64,000 bases of DNA, taken from contig NZ_BMQP01000023.1 in assembly GCF_014648175.1 (NCBI RefSeq), positions 62,001-126,000 of the forward strand, read 5' to 3'. How positions within the stretch are numbered: the first letter of the stretch is position 1; each line of letters starts with the position of its first letter. Under the pieces are notes generated by a model. The model saw nothing but the letters and a program-made list of their open reading frames with translations. It was not told the origin of the DNA and did not search any database. The translations under genes and the position numbers were made by a program. Positions 47,353-57,123 of this stretch are shown here, piece after piece. The DNA is from Planobispora rosea. GTDB taxonomy: Bacteria > Actinomycetota > Actinomycetes > Streptosporangiales > Streptosporangiaceae.

Positions 47353-49245
47353 CTACATCGTCTCGGACGGGGGGATCGCCGGGGAGCCACCGGGAATCCC
47401 GACCACCGCGTAGCCTCCGGGGGGCAGCAGCAGACTACCGGGGATCTCCCGTTCCTCGTCGCCGTGGTTGATGACGAACAGCCGGTCGCCGCGCCGTACC
47501 GTCTCGACCGTGACGGCGGGGCCGAGCCCGAGCAGACGGGCGTAGGCGTCGTCGTCGAGCCGGGTGGACAGGTAGAGGGCCCGGCCGTGGCGGGTGATCG
47601 CGGGGGTGCCGTCCGGGTAGCGCGCCAGGGCCTCGGCCCCCGCCAGGTGGACGTGCTCGGTCCAGACGGAGGCGGTGTCACCGGTGTCCAGGGTCACCGG
47701 GTCGCCGATCGGGTGGAACTCCTCCACCCGGATGCCGAGCAGGTCGCGCAGGGCTCCGGGGTAGCCGCCGAGCCGGATCCGCGCGTGCTCGTCGGCGATC
47801 CCGCTGAGGAAGGAGACCAGGAGGGTTCCCGGGCCGGTCTCCGCGTAGCGGCGCAGACCGGCGGCGGTCTCGTCGGAGACGAGATAGAGACTGGGGACGA
47901 TCACCAGGTCGTAGGAGGACAGGTCCGCCGAGGGGTGGACCATGTCCGCGGTGACGCCGTGCCGGTAGAGCACCCGGTGCGCCTGCCGTACGGCATCCAG
48001 GTAGTTCACCTCCGTGGAGGGGAAGCCGGGCGACTGGAGCGCCCAGCCCGCCTCGGTGTCCCACAGGATCGCGGCCGTCGCGGTGACCGGCGCCTCGCAG
48101 GCCTCGGCGAGCGTGGGCAGGAGCGCGCCGAGGTCGCGGATCTCGCGGAAGATCCGCGAGTCCGGCCCGGCGTGCGGGACCATCCCGTTGTGCCAGAGCT
48201 CGGCCCCGCCCCGCGAGGCCCGCCACTGGAAGAACATCACCCCGCGCGAGCCCCGGGCGACGTGCGACAGGCTCAGCCGGGTGATCTCCCCGGGCCGCTT
48301 GGCCACCATCCGGGGGCCGGTGTAGGTCACCACCGCCTGCTCCATCAGCAGCCAGGGCCTGCCCCGCGCCCAGCCGCGCGCGAGGTCGGCGGCGAAGGCC
48401 GTCTCCTCCGGGGGGTTCTCGCCCGGGTAGTGGTCGATCGCGACGAGATCGACCTCCTGCGCCCACTTCCACTGGTCGACCGGGACCCAGTCGCCGAAGA
48501 CGAAGTTCGTGGTGACGGGGACGTCGGGGGTCAGCTCACGCAGGATCGCCTTCTGCTCGCGGAAGTGGTCGAGCATCTCGTCGGAGAGGAAGCGGCGGAA
48601 GTCGAGGACCTGGGAGGGATTGGGCAGGTACTGGGTGGCGCGGGGCGGCATGACCTGCTCCCACGCCGAGTAGTGCTGGCTCCAGAACGCAGTGGTCCAG
48701 GCGTCGTTGAGCGCCTCCAGGGCGCCGTGCCGGCGCCGGAGCCAGGCGCGGAAGGCGGCGGCGACGTGGTCGCAGTGGCACCAGGTGCCGTACTCGTTGT
48801 GCACGTGCCACATGGCCAGCGCGGGGTGGTCCGCGTAGCGCTCGGCCAGCGCGCGGGCGATGCGGACGGAGGCGGCGCGGTACGGCGGGGCGGCGACGCA
48901 GTAGGTGTCGCGGCTGCCGTGGGTGAGCCGGGACCCGCCGGCGGTGACGGTGAGCGCGTCGGGATGGGCGAGGGAGAACCAGGGGGGAGGGGAGGCGGTG
49001 GGGGTGGCCAGGTTGACCCTGATCCCGCCGTCGTGGAGCAGGTCCAGGACGCGGTCCAGCCAGCCGAAGTCGTGGACGCCCTCGGCCGGTTCGAGCCGCG
49101 CCCAGGAGAACACGCCGAGACTGACCAGGTTGACCCCGGCCTCGCGCATCAGGCGGACGTCCTCGTGCCACACCTCCTCCGGCCACTGCTCGGGGTTGTA
49201 GTCCCCGCCGTAACACAACCCGTCGAGCCCTTTCGGCCAGCGCAC
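47353..49245 (-). CDS. Beta-galactosidase, GH42
   Basis: 630 aa cytoplasmic glycosidase, no signal peptide. GGDYNPEQWPEEVW at the N-terminus, ATPTASPPPWF, MWHVHNEYGTWCHCDHVAAA (acid/base Glu in NEY, about residue 150), FFQWRASRGGAELWH (nucleophile Glu region differs in surrounding residues), and GH42 trimer and C-terminal domains. Releases terminal beta-galactose, and in some members alpha-L-arabinopyranose. GTG start after AAAGGAACCAGA. Divergent from GH95 with a 40-bp shared control region. Confidence 0.93.
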   Translation of the reverse strand: MRWPKGLDGLCYGGDYNPEQWPEEVWHEDVRLMREAGVNLVSLGVFSWARLEPAEGVHDFGWLDRVLDLLHDGGIRVNLATPTASPPPWFSLAHPDALTVTAGGSRLTHGSRDTYCVAAPPYRAASVRIARALAERYADHPALAMWHVHNEYGTWCHCDHVAAAFRAWLRRRHGALEALNDAWTTAFWSQHYSAWEQVMPPRATQYLPNPSQVLDFRRFLSDEMLDHFREQKAILRELTPDVPVTTNFVFGDWVPVDQWKWAQEVDLVAIDHYPGENPPEETAFAADLARGWARGRPWLLMEQAVVTYTGPRMVAKRPGEITRLSLSHVARGSRGVMFFQWRASRGGAELWHNGMVPHAGPDSRIFREIRDLGALLPTLAEACEAPVTATAAILWDTEAGWALQSPGFPSTEVNYLDAVRQAHRVLYRHGVTADMVHPSADLSSYDLVIVPSLYLVSDETAAGLRRYAETGPGTLLVSFLSGIADEHARIRLGGYPGALRDLLGIRVEEFHPIGDPVTLDTGDTASVWTEHVHLAGAEALARYPDGTPAITRHGRALYLSTRLDDDAYARLLGLGPAVTVETVRRGDRLFVINHGDEEREIPGSLLLPPGGYAVVGIPGGSPAIPPSETM

Positions 49246-49257
49246 TCTGGTTCCTTT

Positions 49258-49280
49258 GTTAGTACGATATCTAAACTAAT
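49258..49280. promoter_or_regulatory. Operator copy 1 between GH42 and GH95
   Basis: 23-bp imperfect palindrome: GTTAGTACGA, TAT, CTAAACTAAT. It lies between the divergent starts and matches the half-sites of the copy before GH31 (51533). TAAACT (49272-49277) may also serve as the -10 of GH95, eight bases before its ATG, which lacks a ribosome-binding site. Confidence 0.6.
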
Positions 49281-49285
49281 TATCC

Positions 49286-51574
49286 ATGGATCACGGATTC
49301 GTCTCAAGGCACGCGACCGGGGACTGGGAGAAGGCGCTGATCACCGGCAACGGCCGCCAGGGAGCCCTCGTCTACGGCGGTCCCGGCGGGCCGGGCGGTC
49401 TGGACCGCGGGCCGGGAGACCTGCGGGTGACGTTCTCCCACGAGCGCCTGTTCCTGCCGGTCACCGAACCGCTGCCGCCCCCGTCCACCGCCTCCGCCCT
49501 GCCCGGGCTGCGGGCGTCGCTGTACGGCGGGCGCCCGCGGGAGGCGGCCGAACGGGTCGTCGAACTCGCCGCCGGGGAACACCCCGGCTACGCGACCACC
49601 CGCTGGATCGACCCCCTCGTCCCCTCCGCCACCCTCGCCTTCGTTCCCCTCTCCGCGTCCGGGGACTACCGCAGAGCGTGTGACTTCGCGACGGGTCTGG
49701 TGACCCAGGAGTGGGGGGAGGCGCGGCAGGAGGTGTTCGTCTCCCGTCCGGCCGACGTGGTGGTGATCCGCTACTCGGGAGCCGGGGGGTCGCTGAGGCT
49801 GGCTCCGATCGAGGAGGAGCCGCCGGTTCCCATCCGGTTCGCCCGGAGCACCGGCCCAGGCCGTCTCCTCCTTGAGGCGGAGTTCACCGCGCCGTGGCCC
49901 GGGGCGATCAGGGGATACACGGTCGAGTGCCGGGTCGTCGGCGGGTCCGAGCCGCGCGCCGACGGTCTCGTGATCGACGGTGAGGCGCTCGTCCTCGCCC
50001 GGACGGTGATCCACGGCAGCGGACCGGGCCCGATCGACGAGGTCCTTCCCGATTTCGACGTCCTGCTGCGCGAGCACGCGGCCGTCCACGGCGAACTGTT
50101 CGCCCGTTCCTCCATCCGCCTGGGCCGCCGTACGGAGGCGGGGGGCGTGGGGGTCGTGGGGAGCGTGGTGCGGGTGGACGCGGAGGAGGCGGTCACACGG
50201 CTGGTCGAGGCGGGGCGGTACGCGGTGATCTGCAGTTCGGGGCAGCTGCCGCCGACCCTGCAGGGAGTGTGGAGCGGGACCTACAGCCCGCCCTGGTGCA
50301 GCGGTTTCACCCTGGACGGGAACCTGGCCTCGGCGGTGGCGGGGCTGGCGGTGACCGGGGCGCCGGAGCTGATGACGCCGGTGTTCGACCTGCTGGAGGC
50401 CAAGCTGGCGGACTTCAGGGAGAACGCCCGCAGGCTGTACGGCTGCCGCGGGATCCTGGTCCCCGCCCACATGTCGACGCACGGCCTGCACAACCACTTC
50501 GGGCCGGTCTGGTGCCTGACCTTCTGGACGGCCGGGGCGGGCTGGCTGGCCAGGCTCTACTACGACTACTACGCCCACACCGGGGACCTGGCCTTCCTCC
50601 GGGACCGGGCCTGGCCGTTCATGGTCGAGACGGCCCTGTTCTATGAGGACTTCCTGGCGGGGAACGGTGACTTCGTCCCGTCCTACTCGCCGGAGAACAC
50701 TCCCGCCGGGGGCGACTCCCAGGCGTGCGTCAACGCGACGATGGACGTCGCGGTCGCCCGGGACGTGCTGCGCAACCTCGTCCACGCGGGCGGACTCCTC
50801 GGGACGGACCATGCCCGGTGGCGGCGGCTCCTGGACCGGCTCCCGGACTACCGGATCGCGCCGACCGGGGAGCTGGCCGAGTGGATCGGCGCGACGGGCT
50901 TCCGTACGGGCGACGCGGGGGGGCCCGGCGCGGACGGTCCGGCGGGTCCCGGTGCGGACAACCATGCTCACCGGCACGCCTCCCACCTGTATCCCCTCTG
51001 GTACGAGCGGGACCCGGCCTTCGCCGATCCCCGGCTGGAGGCCGCAGCGGCGCTCGCGGTCCGGCGGCGGCTGGAGTGGTGGCGGGGATCGGACAGCGAC
51101 GAGATGGCGTTCGGGCTCGTCCAGCTCGGGCTGGCGGCGGCGGCGCTCGGGCTGGCCGAGGAGGCGTACGAGACGGTGACGCTGCTGGCCACCCGCTACT
51201 GGCGCGAGGAGAACCTGGTCTCCACCCACAACCGGGACGCGATCTTCAACGTGGACGTCTGCGGCGGGCTGCCCGCGGTGGTGGCCGCCATGCTCGTGCG
51301 GTCCTCGCTCCCGGCCTCCGGGTACGGCCGGCTGGACCTGCTGCCCGCCCTGCCGCGGGAGTGGCCGTACGGCGAGGCGCACGGGCTGGTCGTGCGCGGC
51401 GGCAGGGTCGAACGCCTGACCTGGGAACCGGGCCGGGCGGAGGCCGTGATCACGGCCTGGACGCCGCTCCTGGTCACCTGGGGTGCGCAGCGGGCCCGGG
51501 TGCTTCCGGGAGAGACGGTGCCATTGACGTTTGTTGGTTTGGACGCAAAACTAACTCGGGAACAGAAAGTCTGA
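49286..51574 (+). CDS. Glycoside hydrolase GH95-like (alpha-L-fucosidase/galactosidase)
   Basis: 762 aa, cytoplasmic. Fold markers: N-terminal GNGRQGALVYGG, QGVWSGTYSPPW, the acid Glu in GELAEW (about residue 535), HRHASHLYPLW, and IFNVDVCGGLPA where family members have the base Asp. It differs from classical fucosidases: the two-Asn LNIN motif is LDGN here, and a Gly/Pro/Ala insert (about 545-558) precedes HRHASHL. So it is a GH95 relative whose exact sugar (L-fucose, L-galactose or other) is open. Faces GH42, precedes GH31. Confidence 0.8.
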   Translation: MDHGFVSRHATGDWEKALITGNGRQGALVYGGPGGPGGLDRGPGDLRVTFSHERLFLPVTEPLPPPSTASALPGLRASLYGGRPREAAERVVELAAGEHPGYATTRWIDPLVPSATLAFVPLSASGDYRRACDFATGLVTQEWGEARQEVFVSRPADVVVIRYSGAGGSLRLAPIEEEPPVPIRFARSTGPGRLLLEAEFTAPWPGAIRGYTVECRVVGGSEPRADGLVIDGEALVLARTVIHGSGPGPIDEVLPDFDVLLREHAAVHGELFARSSIRLGRRTEAGGVGVVGSVVRVDAEEAVTRLVEAGRYAVICSSGQLPPTLQGVWSGTYSPPWCSGFTLDGNLASAVAGLAVTGAPELMTPVFDLLEAKLADFRENARRLYGCRGILVPAHMSTHGLHNHFGPVWCLTFWTAGAGWLARLYYDYYAHTGDLAFLRDRAWPFMVETALFYEDFLAGNGDFVPSYSPENTPAGGDSQACVNATMDVAVARDVLRNLVHAGGLLGTDHARWRRLLDRLPDYRIAPTGELAEWIGATGFRTGDAGGPGADGPAGPGADNHAHRHASHLYPLWYERDPAFADPRLEAAAALAVRRRLEWWRGSDSDEMAFGLVQLGLAAAALGLAEEAYETVTLLATRYWREENLVSTHNRDAIFNVDVCGGLPAVVAAMLVRSSLPASGYGRLDLLPALPREWPYGEAHGLVVRGGRVERLTWEPGRAEAVITAWTPLLVTWGAQRARVLPGETVPLTFVGLDAKLTREQKV
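51533..51555 (+). promoter_or_regulatory. Operator copy 2 before GH31
   Basis: GTTGGTTTGG, ACG, CAAAACTAAC: imperfect 23-bp palindrome inside the last codons of the GH95 gene, 34 bp before the GH31 ATG. Half-sites resemble copy 1 and the known xylO of Bacillus XylR (ROK family). Confidence 0.6.
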
Positions 51575-51588
51575 GCGCTGGAGCCCCC

Positions 51589-53943
51589 ATGCCCTACCGT
51601 CCCCCTCTGATCGCGCATGAGTACTTCGTCGCCGACCCGCCGGAACTGCCCGTGCGCGCGCACGGCGAGGGCGGTCTGTCTGCGCTGACCTCGGCGGAGC
51701 CGGTGGCGGCCGACGAGGCCGGAGTGACGTTGAAGGCCTCGACCTCGGCCGGTGAGACGCTGGTGGTCCAGGTGGGCGTGGCGGGCGAGGGGGTGATCCG
51801 GGTCCGGCTCGGCCAGGACGCCGACGCGCGGACCCGTTCGGCGCGGGCCATCTCCATGGTCACCCCGGGCGCCTTCGCCGGGGCGCGGGTGGAGCACCGG
51901 GGCCCGGCCGGGGACGGCGGCGGTGACGTGCTCGGGGTGAGCGTGAGCGTGAGCGGGAGCGCGCTCGGCGCGGGTGGCGGTCCGGACGGGAGCGGTGGCG
52001 CGCCCGGGACGATCCTCGTCGACGCGGGCCCGATCCGGGCGGAGATCACCCTGTCCCCGTGGCACCTGCGCTTCACCGACGCCTCCGGGGTGACGCTCCT
52101 GGAGCAGGACCCCGGCCACACCGACATCAGCGGCCGGCTGCGCACGCTCCCGTTCGGCCGCTCCCTGGCCGGCGGCGCGGTGGCCGGTTACCACGAGAGC
52201 TTCGCCGCCCCCGCCGACGAGGCGTTCACCGGCTTCGGCGAGTCCTTCACCCCGCTGAACAAGCGCGGCCAGCGGCCGCTGATGTGGAACTTCGACGCCT
52301 TCGGGGCCGAGTCCCAGCGCGCCTACAAGAACGTGCCGTTCTACCTGTCCAGCCGGGGGTACGGCGTGCTGGTCGACAGCGGGGCGCCGGTGGAGTTCGA
52401 CGTCTGCCAGACCACCCACAGCTGCGTGCAGATCGTCGTCCCGGACGACCTGATCGACTACTACGTGATCGCCGGGCCGACCCCACCGGAGATCCTCGAC
52501 CGGTTCGACCGGCTGACCTGCCGCCCCCTCCTCCCGCCGAAGTGGGCGTTCGGCACCTGGATCTCCTCCGGGTTCTTCGTGGACACCCAGGAGCGGGTGA
52601 TGAACCGGGCGCGGACCATCCGCGAGCGCGGCATCCCGTGCGACGTGCTCCACCTGGACACCTACTGGCAGACCGACGGGCACTGGTCCGACCTGCGCTG
52701 GGACGAGGGCAACTTCCCCGACCCGGCCGGCATGCTGGCCGAGCTGAAGGAGATGGGCTTCAAGGTCTGCCTCTGGATGAACCCGTACATCTCCCACCTG
52801 AGCCCGGCCTTCCCCGCCGCCGCCGAAGCCGGATATTTCCTGAAGAAGCCGGATGGCGAGGTCTACGTGGCCGACTCCTGGCACGGCTCCTACCCGGCCT
52901 GCGGCATCGTCGACTTCACCAACCCGGACGCCGCCGAGTGGTTCCGCGGGCTGCTCCGCCCGCTGCTGGAGCAGGGCGTGCAGGTCTTCAAGACCGACTT
53001 CGCCGAGGGCGTCCCGCACGACGCCGTCGCCTTCAACGGGATGACCGGCACCGACCTGCACAACGTCTACACGCTGCTCTTCAACGACGTGGTCTCGGAG
53101 GTGACCCGCGAGGTCGCCGGGCACGGCATGGTCTGGGCGCGCTCGTCCTTCCTCGGCGGGCAGCGGCACTCGGCCCAGTGGAGCGGCGACACCTACACCG
53201 GCTATCCCGCGATGGGCAGCACGCTGCGCGGCGGCCTCGCCCACGGCCTGTCCGGCATCCCGTTCTGGAGCCACGACGCGGGCGGGTTCACCGGTCGCCC
53301 GACCGACGACCTGTACGTCCGCTGGACCCAGTTCGGCGCCCTCTCCCCGCTGCTGCGGCTGCACGGCACCACCAGTCGGGAGCCGTGGGAGTTCCCCGAG
53401 GTGGAGGCCGAGGCGGTGGCCGCGCTGAAGCTGCGCTACCGGCTCATGCCGTACCTCTACACCGCCGCCGTCGAGGCCGCCCGGACCGGCGCGCCGATGA
53501 TGCGGGCCCTGTGCGTGGACTACCCGGACGACCCGGTCGCCTGGCAGGCCGACCTGGAGTACCTGCTCGGCCGCGACCTGCTGGTGGCCCCGATGATCTC
53601 GCCGGACGGGACCCGGAGGGTCTACCTCCCGGCCGGGGACTGGGTGGACCACTGGACCGGCGAGGTGCACGCGGGCGGGCGGTACGTCACGGTCTCGGCG
53701 CCGCTGGAGGAGATCCCGCTGTTCGTCCGGCACGGCGCGCTCATCCCGGTCCTCACCGAGCCCGGCGAGACCGTCGGCGACGGCCCGTTCGGGGAGATCA
53801 CCCTCATCGGGTACGGCACCGCCACCGGCACCGCCGTGATCTCCGACGTCGACGGCGACACCACCGTCACCGTGACCGCCGGCGGAATCCGGGCGGACGG
53901 ACCGGCGCGGATCACCGGCGTCGAGCGGGTCGGCGGCCGGTAG
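51589..53943 (+). CDS. Alpha-xylosidase, GH31 (YicI-like)
   Basis: 784 aa, cytoplasmic. GH31 catalytic landmarks: nucleophile Asp470 in FKTDFAEGVP, acid/base Asp534 in WSGDTYTGYPA, plus FWSHDAGGF, HLDTYWQTDG and WMNPYIS. The KTDFxE form is typical of YicI-type alpha-xylosidases rather than alpha-glucosidases. Removes alpha-1,6 xylose from xyloglucan oligosaccharides or isoprimeverose. ATG 51589 with GGAG upstream; longer readings in this frame overlap GH95 and are not coding. Begins the transporter operon. Confidence 0.92.
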   Translation: MPYRPPLIAHEYFVADPPELPVRAHGEGGLSALTSAEPVAADEAGVTLKASTSAGETLVVQVGVAGEGVIRVRLGQDADARTRSARAISMVTPGAFAGARVEHRGPAGDGGGDVLGVSVSVSGSALGAGGGPDGSGGAPGTILVDAGPIRAEITLSPWHLRFTDASGVTLLEQDPGHTDISGRLRTLPFGRSLAGGAVAGYHESFAAPADEAFTGFGESFTPLNKRGQRPLMWNFDAFGAESQRAYKNVPFYLSSRGYGVLVDSGAPVEFDVCQTTHSCVQIVVPDDLIDYYVIAGPTPPEILDRFDRLTCRPLLPPKWAFGTWISSGFFVDTQERVMNRARTIRERGIPCDVLHLDTYWQTDGHWSDLRWDEGNFPDPAGMLAELKEMGFKVCLWMNPYISHLSPAFPAAAEAGYFLKKPDGEVYVADSWHGSYPACGIVDFTNPDAAEWFRGLLRPLLEQGVQVFKTDFAEGVPHDAVAFNGMTGTDLHNVYTLLFNDVVSEVTREVAGHGMVWARSSFLGGQRHSAQWSGDTYTGYPAMGSTLRGGLAHGLSGIPFWSHDAGGFTGRPTDDLYVRWTQFGALSPLLRLHGTTSREPWEFPEVEAEAVAALKLRYRLMPYLYTAAVEAARTGAPMMRALCVDYPDDPVAWQADLEYLLGRDLLVAPMISPDGTRRVYLPAGDWVDHWTGEVHAGGRYVTVSAPLEEIPLFVRHGALIPVLTEPGETVGDGPFGEITLIGYGTATGTAVISDVDGDTTVTVTAGGIRADGPARITGVERVGGR

Positions 53944-54021
53944 CCGCGCCTCCCGGCGCCCGGGGAGGACTCCCGGCGCCCGCAGGAAATCTCGGGGGAT
54001 CCCACAGGAGAAGAGAGAACG

Positions 54022-55338
54022 ATGTCCAAGGTGAGAACCGGCGCGGTCGCGCTGGTCACGGCGGCCGCGCTCGCGGCCCTGGCCGCCTGCGGGAACAGCG
54101 AGCCGGAGGCGGGCAAGCCCGCCGCCTCCGACGGTCCCCGCGTGCTGAAGCTCTGGCACTACGAGAGCGCCGACGGCGCGATGGGCAAGGCCTGGGCCGA
54201 GGCGATCAAGCAGTTCGAGGCCTCGCACCCCGGGGTCAGAGTCCAGTTCGAGGAGAAGGCGTTCGAGCAGATCCGCCAGTCGGCCGGCATGATCCTCAAC
54301 TCGGACGAGGCGCCGGACGTGATGGAGTACAACAAGGGCAACGCCACCGCGGGTCTGCTCTCCCAGCAGGGGCTGCTGACCGACCTGACGCCCGAGGTGG
54401 CCAAGCGCGGCTGGGACAAGCTGCTCAGTCCGTCGCTGCAGACCACCGCGAAGTATGACGACCGGGGCATCATGGGCGCCGGCAAGTGGTTCGGCATCCC
54501 GAACTACGCCGAGTACGTGATGGTCTACTACAACAAGGACCTGTTCACCAAGCACAAGGTCGAGGTCCCGAAGACCTTCGACGAGTTCACCGCCGCCATG
54601 GACACCTTCGTCGAGGCCGGGGTGACCCCGCTGGCGGTCGGCGGCGCCGAGTACCCGGCCCAGCAGATCTTCTACCAGCTCGCCCTGTCCAAGGCGCAGC
54701 GCCCGTGGGTGGACAGCTTCCAGCTCTACAAGGGCAAGGTCGACTTCCGCGGACCCGAGTTCACCTACGCGGCCGAGACCATGGCCGACTGGGTGAAGAA
54801 GGGCTACATCGCCAAGGACTCGGCGGCCATCAAGGCCGAGGACATGGGCGTGTCGTTCATGGGCGGCAAGTACCCGATCGTGGTCACCGGCTCGTGGTGG
54901 TACGGCCGGTTCGCCTCCGAGATCAAGGACTTCGAGTGGGGCTCGTTCCTGTGGCCGGGCAACACCATGAGCGCCGGGTCGAGCGGGAACATCTGGGTGG
55001 TCCCGGAGAACGCCAAGAACAAGGACCTGGCCTACGACTTCATCGACATCACGATGAAGAAGGAGATCCAGAACCTGCTCGGCAACTCCGGCGGCGTCCC
55101 GGTGGCGGCCGACCCCGCCGCGATCACCGACCCGAAGAGCAAGGAACTGATCGAGAACTTCACGAAGCTCTCGTCCGGCGACGGGCTGGCGTTCTACCCC
55201 GACTGGCCCGCGCCGGGCTACTACGACGTGCTGGTCGCCGGGGTGCAGAACCTGATCAACGGCAGCAGGACGCCCGCCCAGGTGCTCGACGAGATCGCGG
55301 CGCCGTACGAGGAGAACCTCGCCGACATCGGCGGCTGA
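54022..55338 (+). CDS. CUT1 sugar ABC transporter binding lipoprotein
   Basis: 438 aa. Signal peptide with lipobox LAAC (Cys23), Gly-Asn-Ser next; mature family-1 solute-binding fold: LKLWHYESADGAM, FEEKAFEQIRQ, PDVMEYNKGNATAG, FGIPNYAEYVMVYYNKDLF, and a C-terminal WPAPGYYDVLVAG. Captures oligosaccharides and hands them to the next two permeases. Strong AGGAGAAGAGAG site before the ATG. No ATPase in this operon, so a shared MsiK-type ATPase from elsewhere is expected. Confidence 0.93.
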   Translation: MSKVRTGAVALVTAAALAALAACGNSEPEAGKPAASDGPRVLKLWHYESADGAMGKAWAEAIKQFEASHPGVRVQFEEKAFEQIRQSAGMILNSDEAPDVMEYNKGNATAGLLSQQGLLTDLTPEVAKRGWDKLLSPSLQTTAKYDDRGIMGAGKWFGIPNYAEYVMVYYNKDLFTKHKVEVPKTFDEFTAAMDTFVEAGVTPLAVGGAEYPAQQIFYQLALSKAQRPWVDSFQLYKGKVDFRGPEFTYAAETMADWVKKGYIAKDSAAIKAEDMGVSFMGGKYPIVVTGSWWYGRFASEIKDFEWGSFLWPGNTMSAGSSGNIWVVPENAKNKDLAYDFIDITMKKEIQNLLGNSGGVPVAADPAAITDPKSKELIENFTKLSSGDGLAFYPDWPAPGYYDVLVAGVQNLINGSRTPAQVLDEIAAPYEENLADIGG

Positions 55339-55354
55339 CATCCCGGAGAGACAG

Positions 55355-56299
55355 ATGGCAGTGCACGCTCCGGCCGCGCGGCCGAAGGCGGTCCGCGAGC
55401 CGGAGCCGCGCCCCCGGCGTCGCCGTACCGGTGGCTACTGGGTGTTCCTGCTGCCCAGCGCGGTGCTGTTCACCGCGGTGATCGTGGTGCCGTTCCTGAT
55501 GAACATCGGGATCTCCTTCACCCGGTGGCGGGGGATCGGCGACCCGCGGTGGCTGGGCATCGACAACTACACGCGGCTCTTCGCCGACGAGCGGTTCTGG
55601 GCGTCGTTCCGCAACAACGTCGCGCTGATCGTGGCGATGGCGATCATCCCCACGATCATCGGGCTGGTCCTGGCGTCGACGCTCTTCGACTACGTGGGCA
55701 AGAAGTTCGGCCCCCGCACGGCCAGCGTGCTGCGGGCCGCCTACTACCTGCCGCAGGTGCTGCCGGTCGCGGTCGCCGGCATCGTCTGGGGGTGGATCAT
55801 GCACCCCCGGTTCGGCGCGCTCAACGCCTTCCTCGGATTGTTCGGCGCGGAACCGCGCAGCTGGCTGGGCGACCCCGGCTGGGCGCTGCCGAGCGTGATG
55901 ATGATCATGGTCTGGTTCCAGATCGGGTATCCCGTCGTCATCTTCATGGCGGGCCTGCAGCGGGTGGACCCCGCGCTGTACGAGGCCGCGGAGATGGACG
56001 GGGCGTCATGGTGGCGGCGGTTCGTGCACATCACGATCCCGCAGATCCGGCCGGAGATCTACGTCGTCCTGCTGACCTGCACGATCGCGGCGCTCAAGGT
56101 GTTCGGCCCGATCTTCGTGCTGACCCGCGGCGGCCCCGGTGGGGCCACGCTCGTGCCGTCGTACTTCAGCTACCAGAACTTCTTCGAGAAGGCCAACGTC
56201 GGGTACGGCGCCGCCATCGCCACCGTGCTCACCCTGCTGATCATCATGGTCACGGCGCTCTTCCTGCGGATCCAGGACAACGAGGACAGGCAATCATGA
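55355..56299 (+). CDS. CUT1 sugar ABC permease 1 (MalF type)
   Basis: 314 aa, six membrane helices after a basic, Pro-rich N-terminus (about 30 residues). The ATPase-coupling EAA loop is EAAEMDGASWWRRFVHITIP (about 209-228). Start 16 bp after the binding-protein stop; stop overlaps the next ATG (ATGA). Confidence 0.93.
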   Translation: MAVHAPAARPKAVREPEPRPRRRRTGGYWVFLLPSAVLFTAVIVVPFLMNIGISFTRWRGIGDPRWLGIDNYTRLFADERFWASFRNNVALIVAMAIIPTIIGLVLASTLFDYVGKKFGPRTASVLRAAYYLPQVLPVAVAGIVWGWIMHPRFGALNAFLGLFGAEPRSWLGDPGWALPSVMMIMVWFQIGYPVVIFMAGLQRVDPALYEAAEMDGASWWRRFVHITIPQIRPEIYVVLLTCTIAALKVFGPIFVLTRGGPGGATLVPSYFSYQNFFEKANVGYGAAIATVLTLLIIMVTALFLRIQDNEDRQS

Positions 56300-57111
56300 T
56301 CCGGAAGTACTCGGTCCTGATCTCGCTGGCCGTGCTGGCCGTCGTGATGCTGGTGCCGTTCGCCGTCGTCACCCTCAACGCCGTGCGGTCCCCGGAGGAC
56401 TACTCCGCCAACGGGCCGCTGAGCCTGCCCGACGGGCTCCACTTCGACGGGATCGTCGAGTTCTGGAACCGGGTCGACTTCGGCGGCAAGCTCTGGAACA
56501 GCCTGCTGATCAGCGGCTCGGTGGCGGTGCTCGCGGTGGTCCTGTCGGTCCTCAACGCCTACGCGCTCGGCGTCGGCCGGGTACGCGGCCGTGTCTGGAT
56601 CATGGTCGTCTTCCTGGTGGCCAACACGCTCCCGCAGGAGGCGCTGGTCTACCCGCTGTACTACCTGGCCAAGGAGGCCGGCCTCTACGACACCCGGCTC
56701 AGCATGATCATCATCTTCACGGTGATCCAGAGCGCGTTCGGGACCTACCTGCTCGCCTCGGTGCTCGGCCGGTTCCCGCACGAGATCCTGGAGGCCGCCG
56801 CGATCGACGGGGCCGGGAAGTGGCGGGCGCTGTGGCGGATCGTGGTCCCGGTCAGCCGCCCGACGCTCTCCGTACTGCTGATCTTCTTCTTCATCTGGAC
56901 CTGGAACGAGTTCTTCCTCCCGCTGATCTTCCTGATCTCCAACGAGAACCAGACCGTCCCCGTCGCGCTGGGTGTCCTGCAGGGCGACAAGATGATGGAC
57001 GCCACCATGTCCAGCGCCTCGGCGCTGCTCGGCGTGCTCCCGGCGGTCGTCTTCTTCCTGATCTTCCAGCGCACCCTGACCCGCGGCGTGACCGTGGGAG
57101 CGATCAAGTAA
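56296..57111 (+). CDS. CUT1 sugar ABC permease 2 (MalG type)
   Basis: 271 aa, six helices. EAA loop EAAAIDGAGKWRALWRIVVP (about 165-184) and the typical MalG-like closing LTRGVTVGAIK. Forms the channel with permease 1. The GH3 gene starts 12 bp later. Confidence 0.93.
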   Translation: MIRKYSVLISLAVLAVVMLVPFAVVTLNAVRSPEDYSANGPLSLPDGLHFDGIVEFWNRVDFGGKLWNSLLISGSVAVLAVVLSVLNAYALGVGRVRGRVWIMVVFLVANTLPQEALVYPLYYLAKEAGLYDTRLSMIIIFTVIQSAFGTYLLASVLGRFPHEILEAAAIDGAGKWRALWRIVVPVSRPTLSVLLIFFFIWTWNEFFLPLIFLISNENQTVPVALGVLQGDKMMDATMSSASALLGVLPAVVFFLIFQRTLTRGVTVGAIK

Positions 57112-57123
57112 GGACGTCGAGCG

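Noticed and set aside
51196..55341. 1381-codon open frame on the minus strand, antisense to GH95, GH31 and the binding protein
   Set aside because: High-GC shadow frame; product is low-complexity Gly/Val/Arg/His-rich without family motifs, while the plus strand carries clear enzymes.
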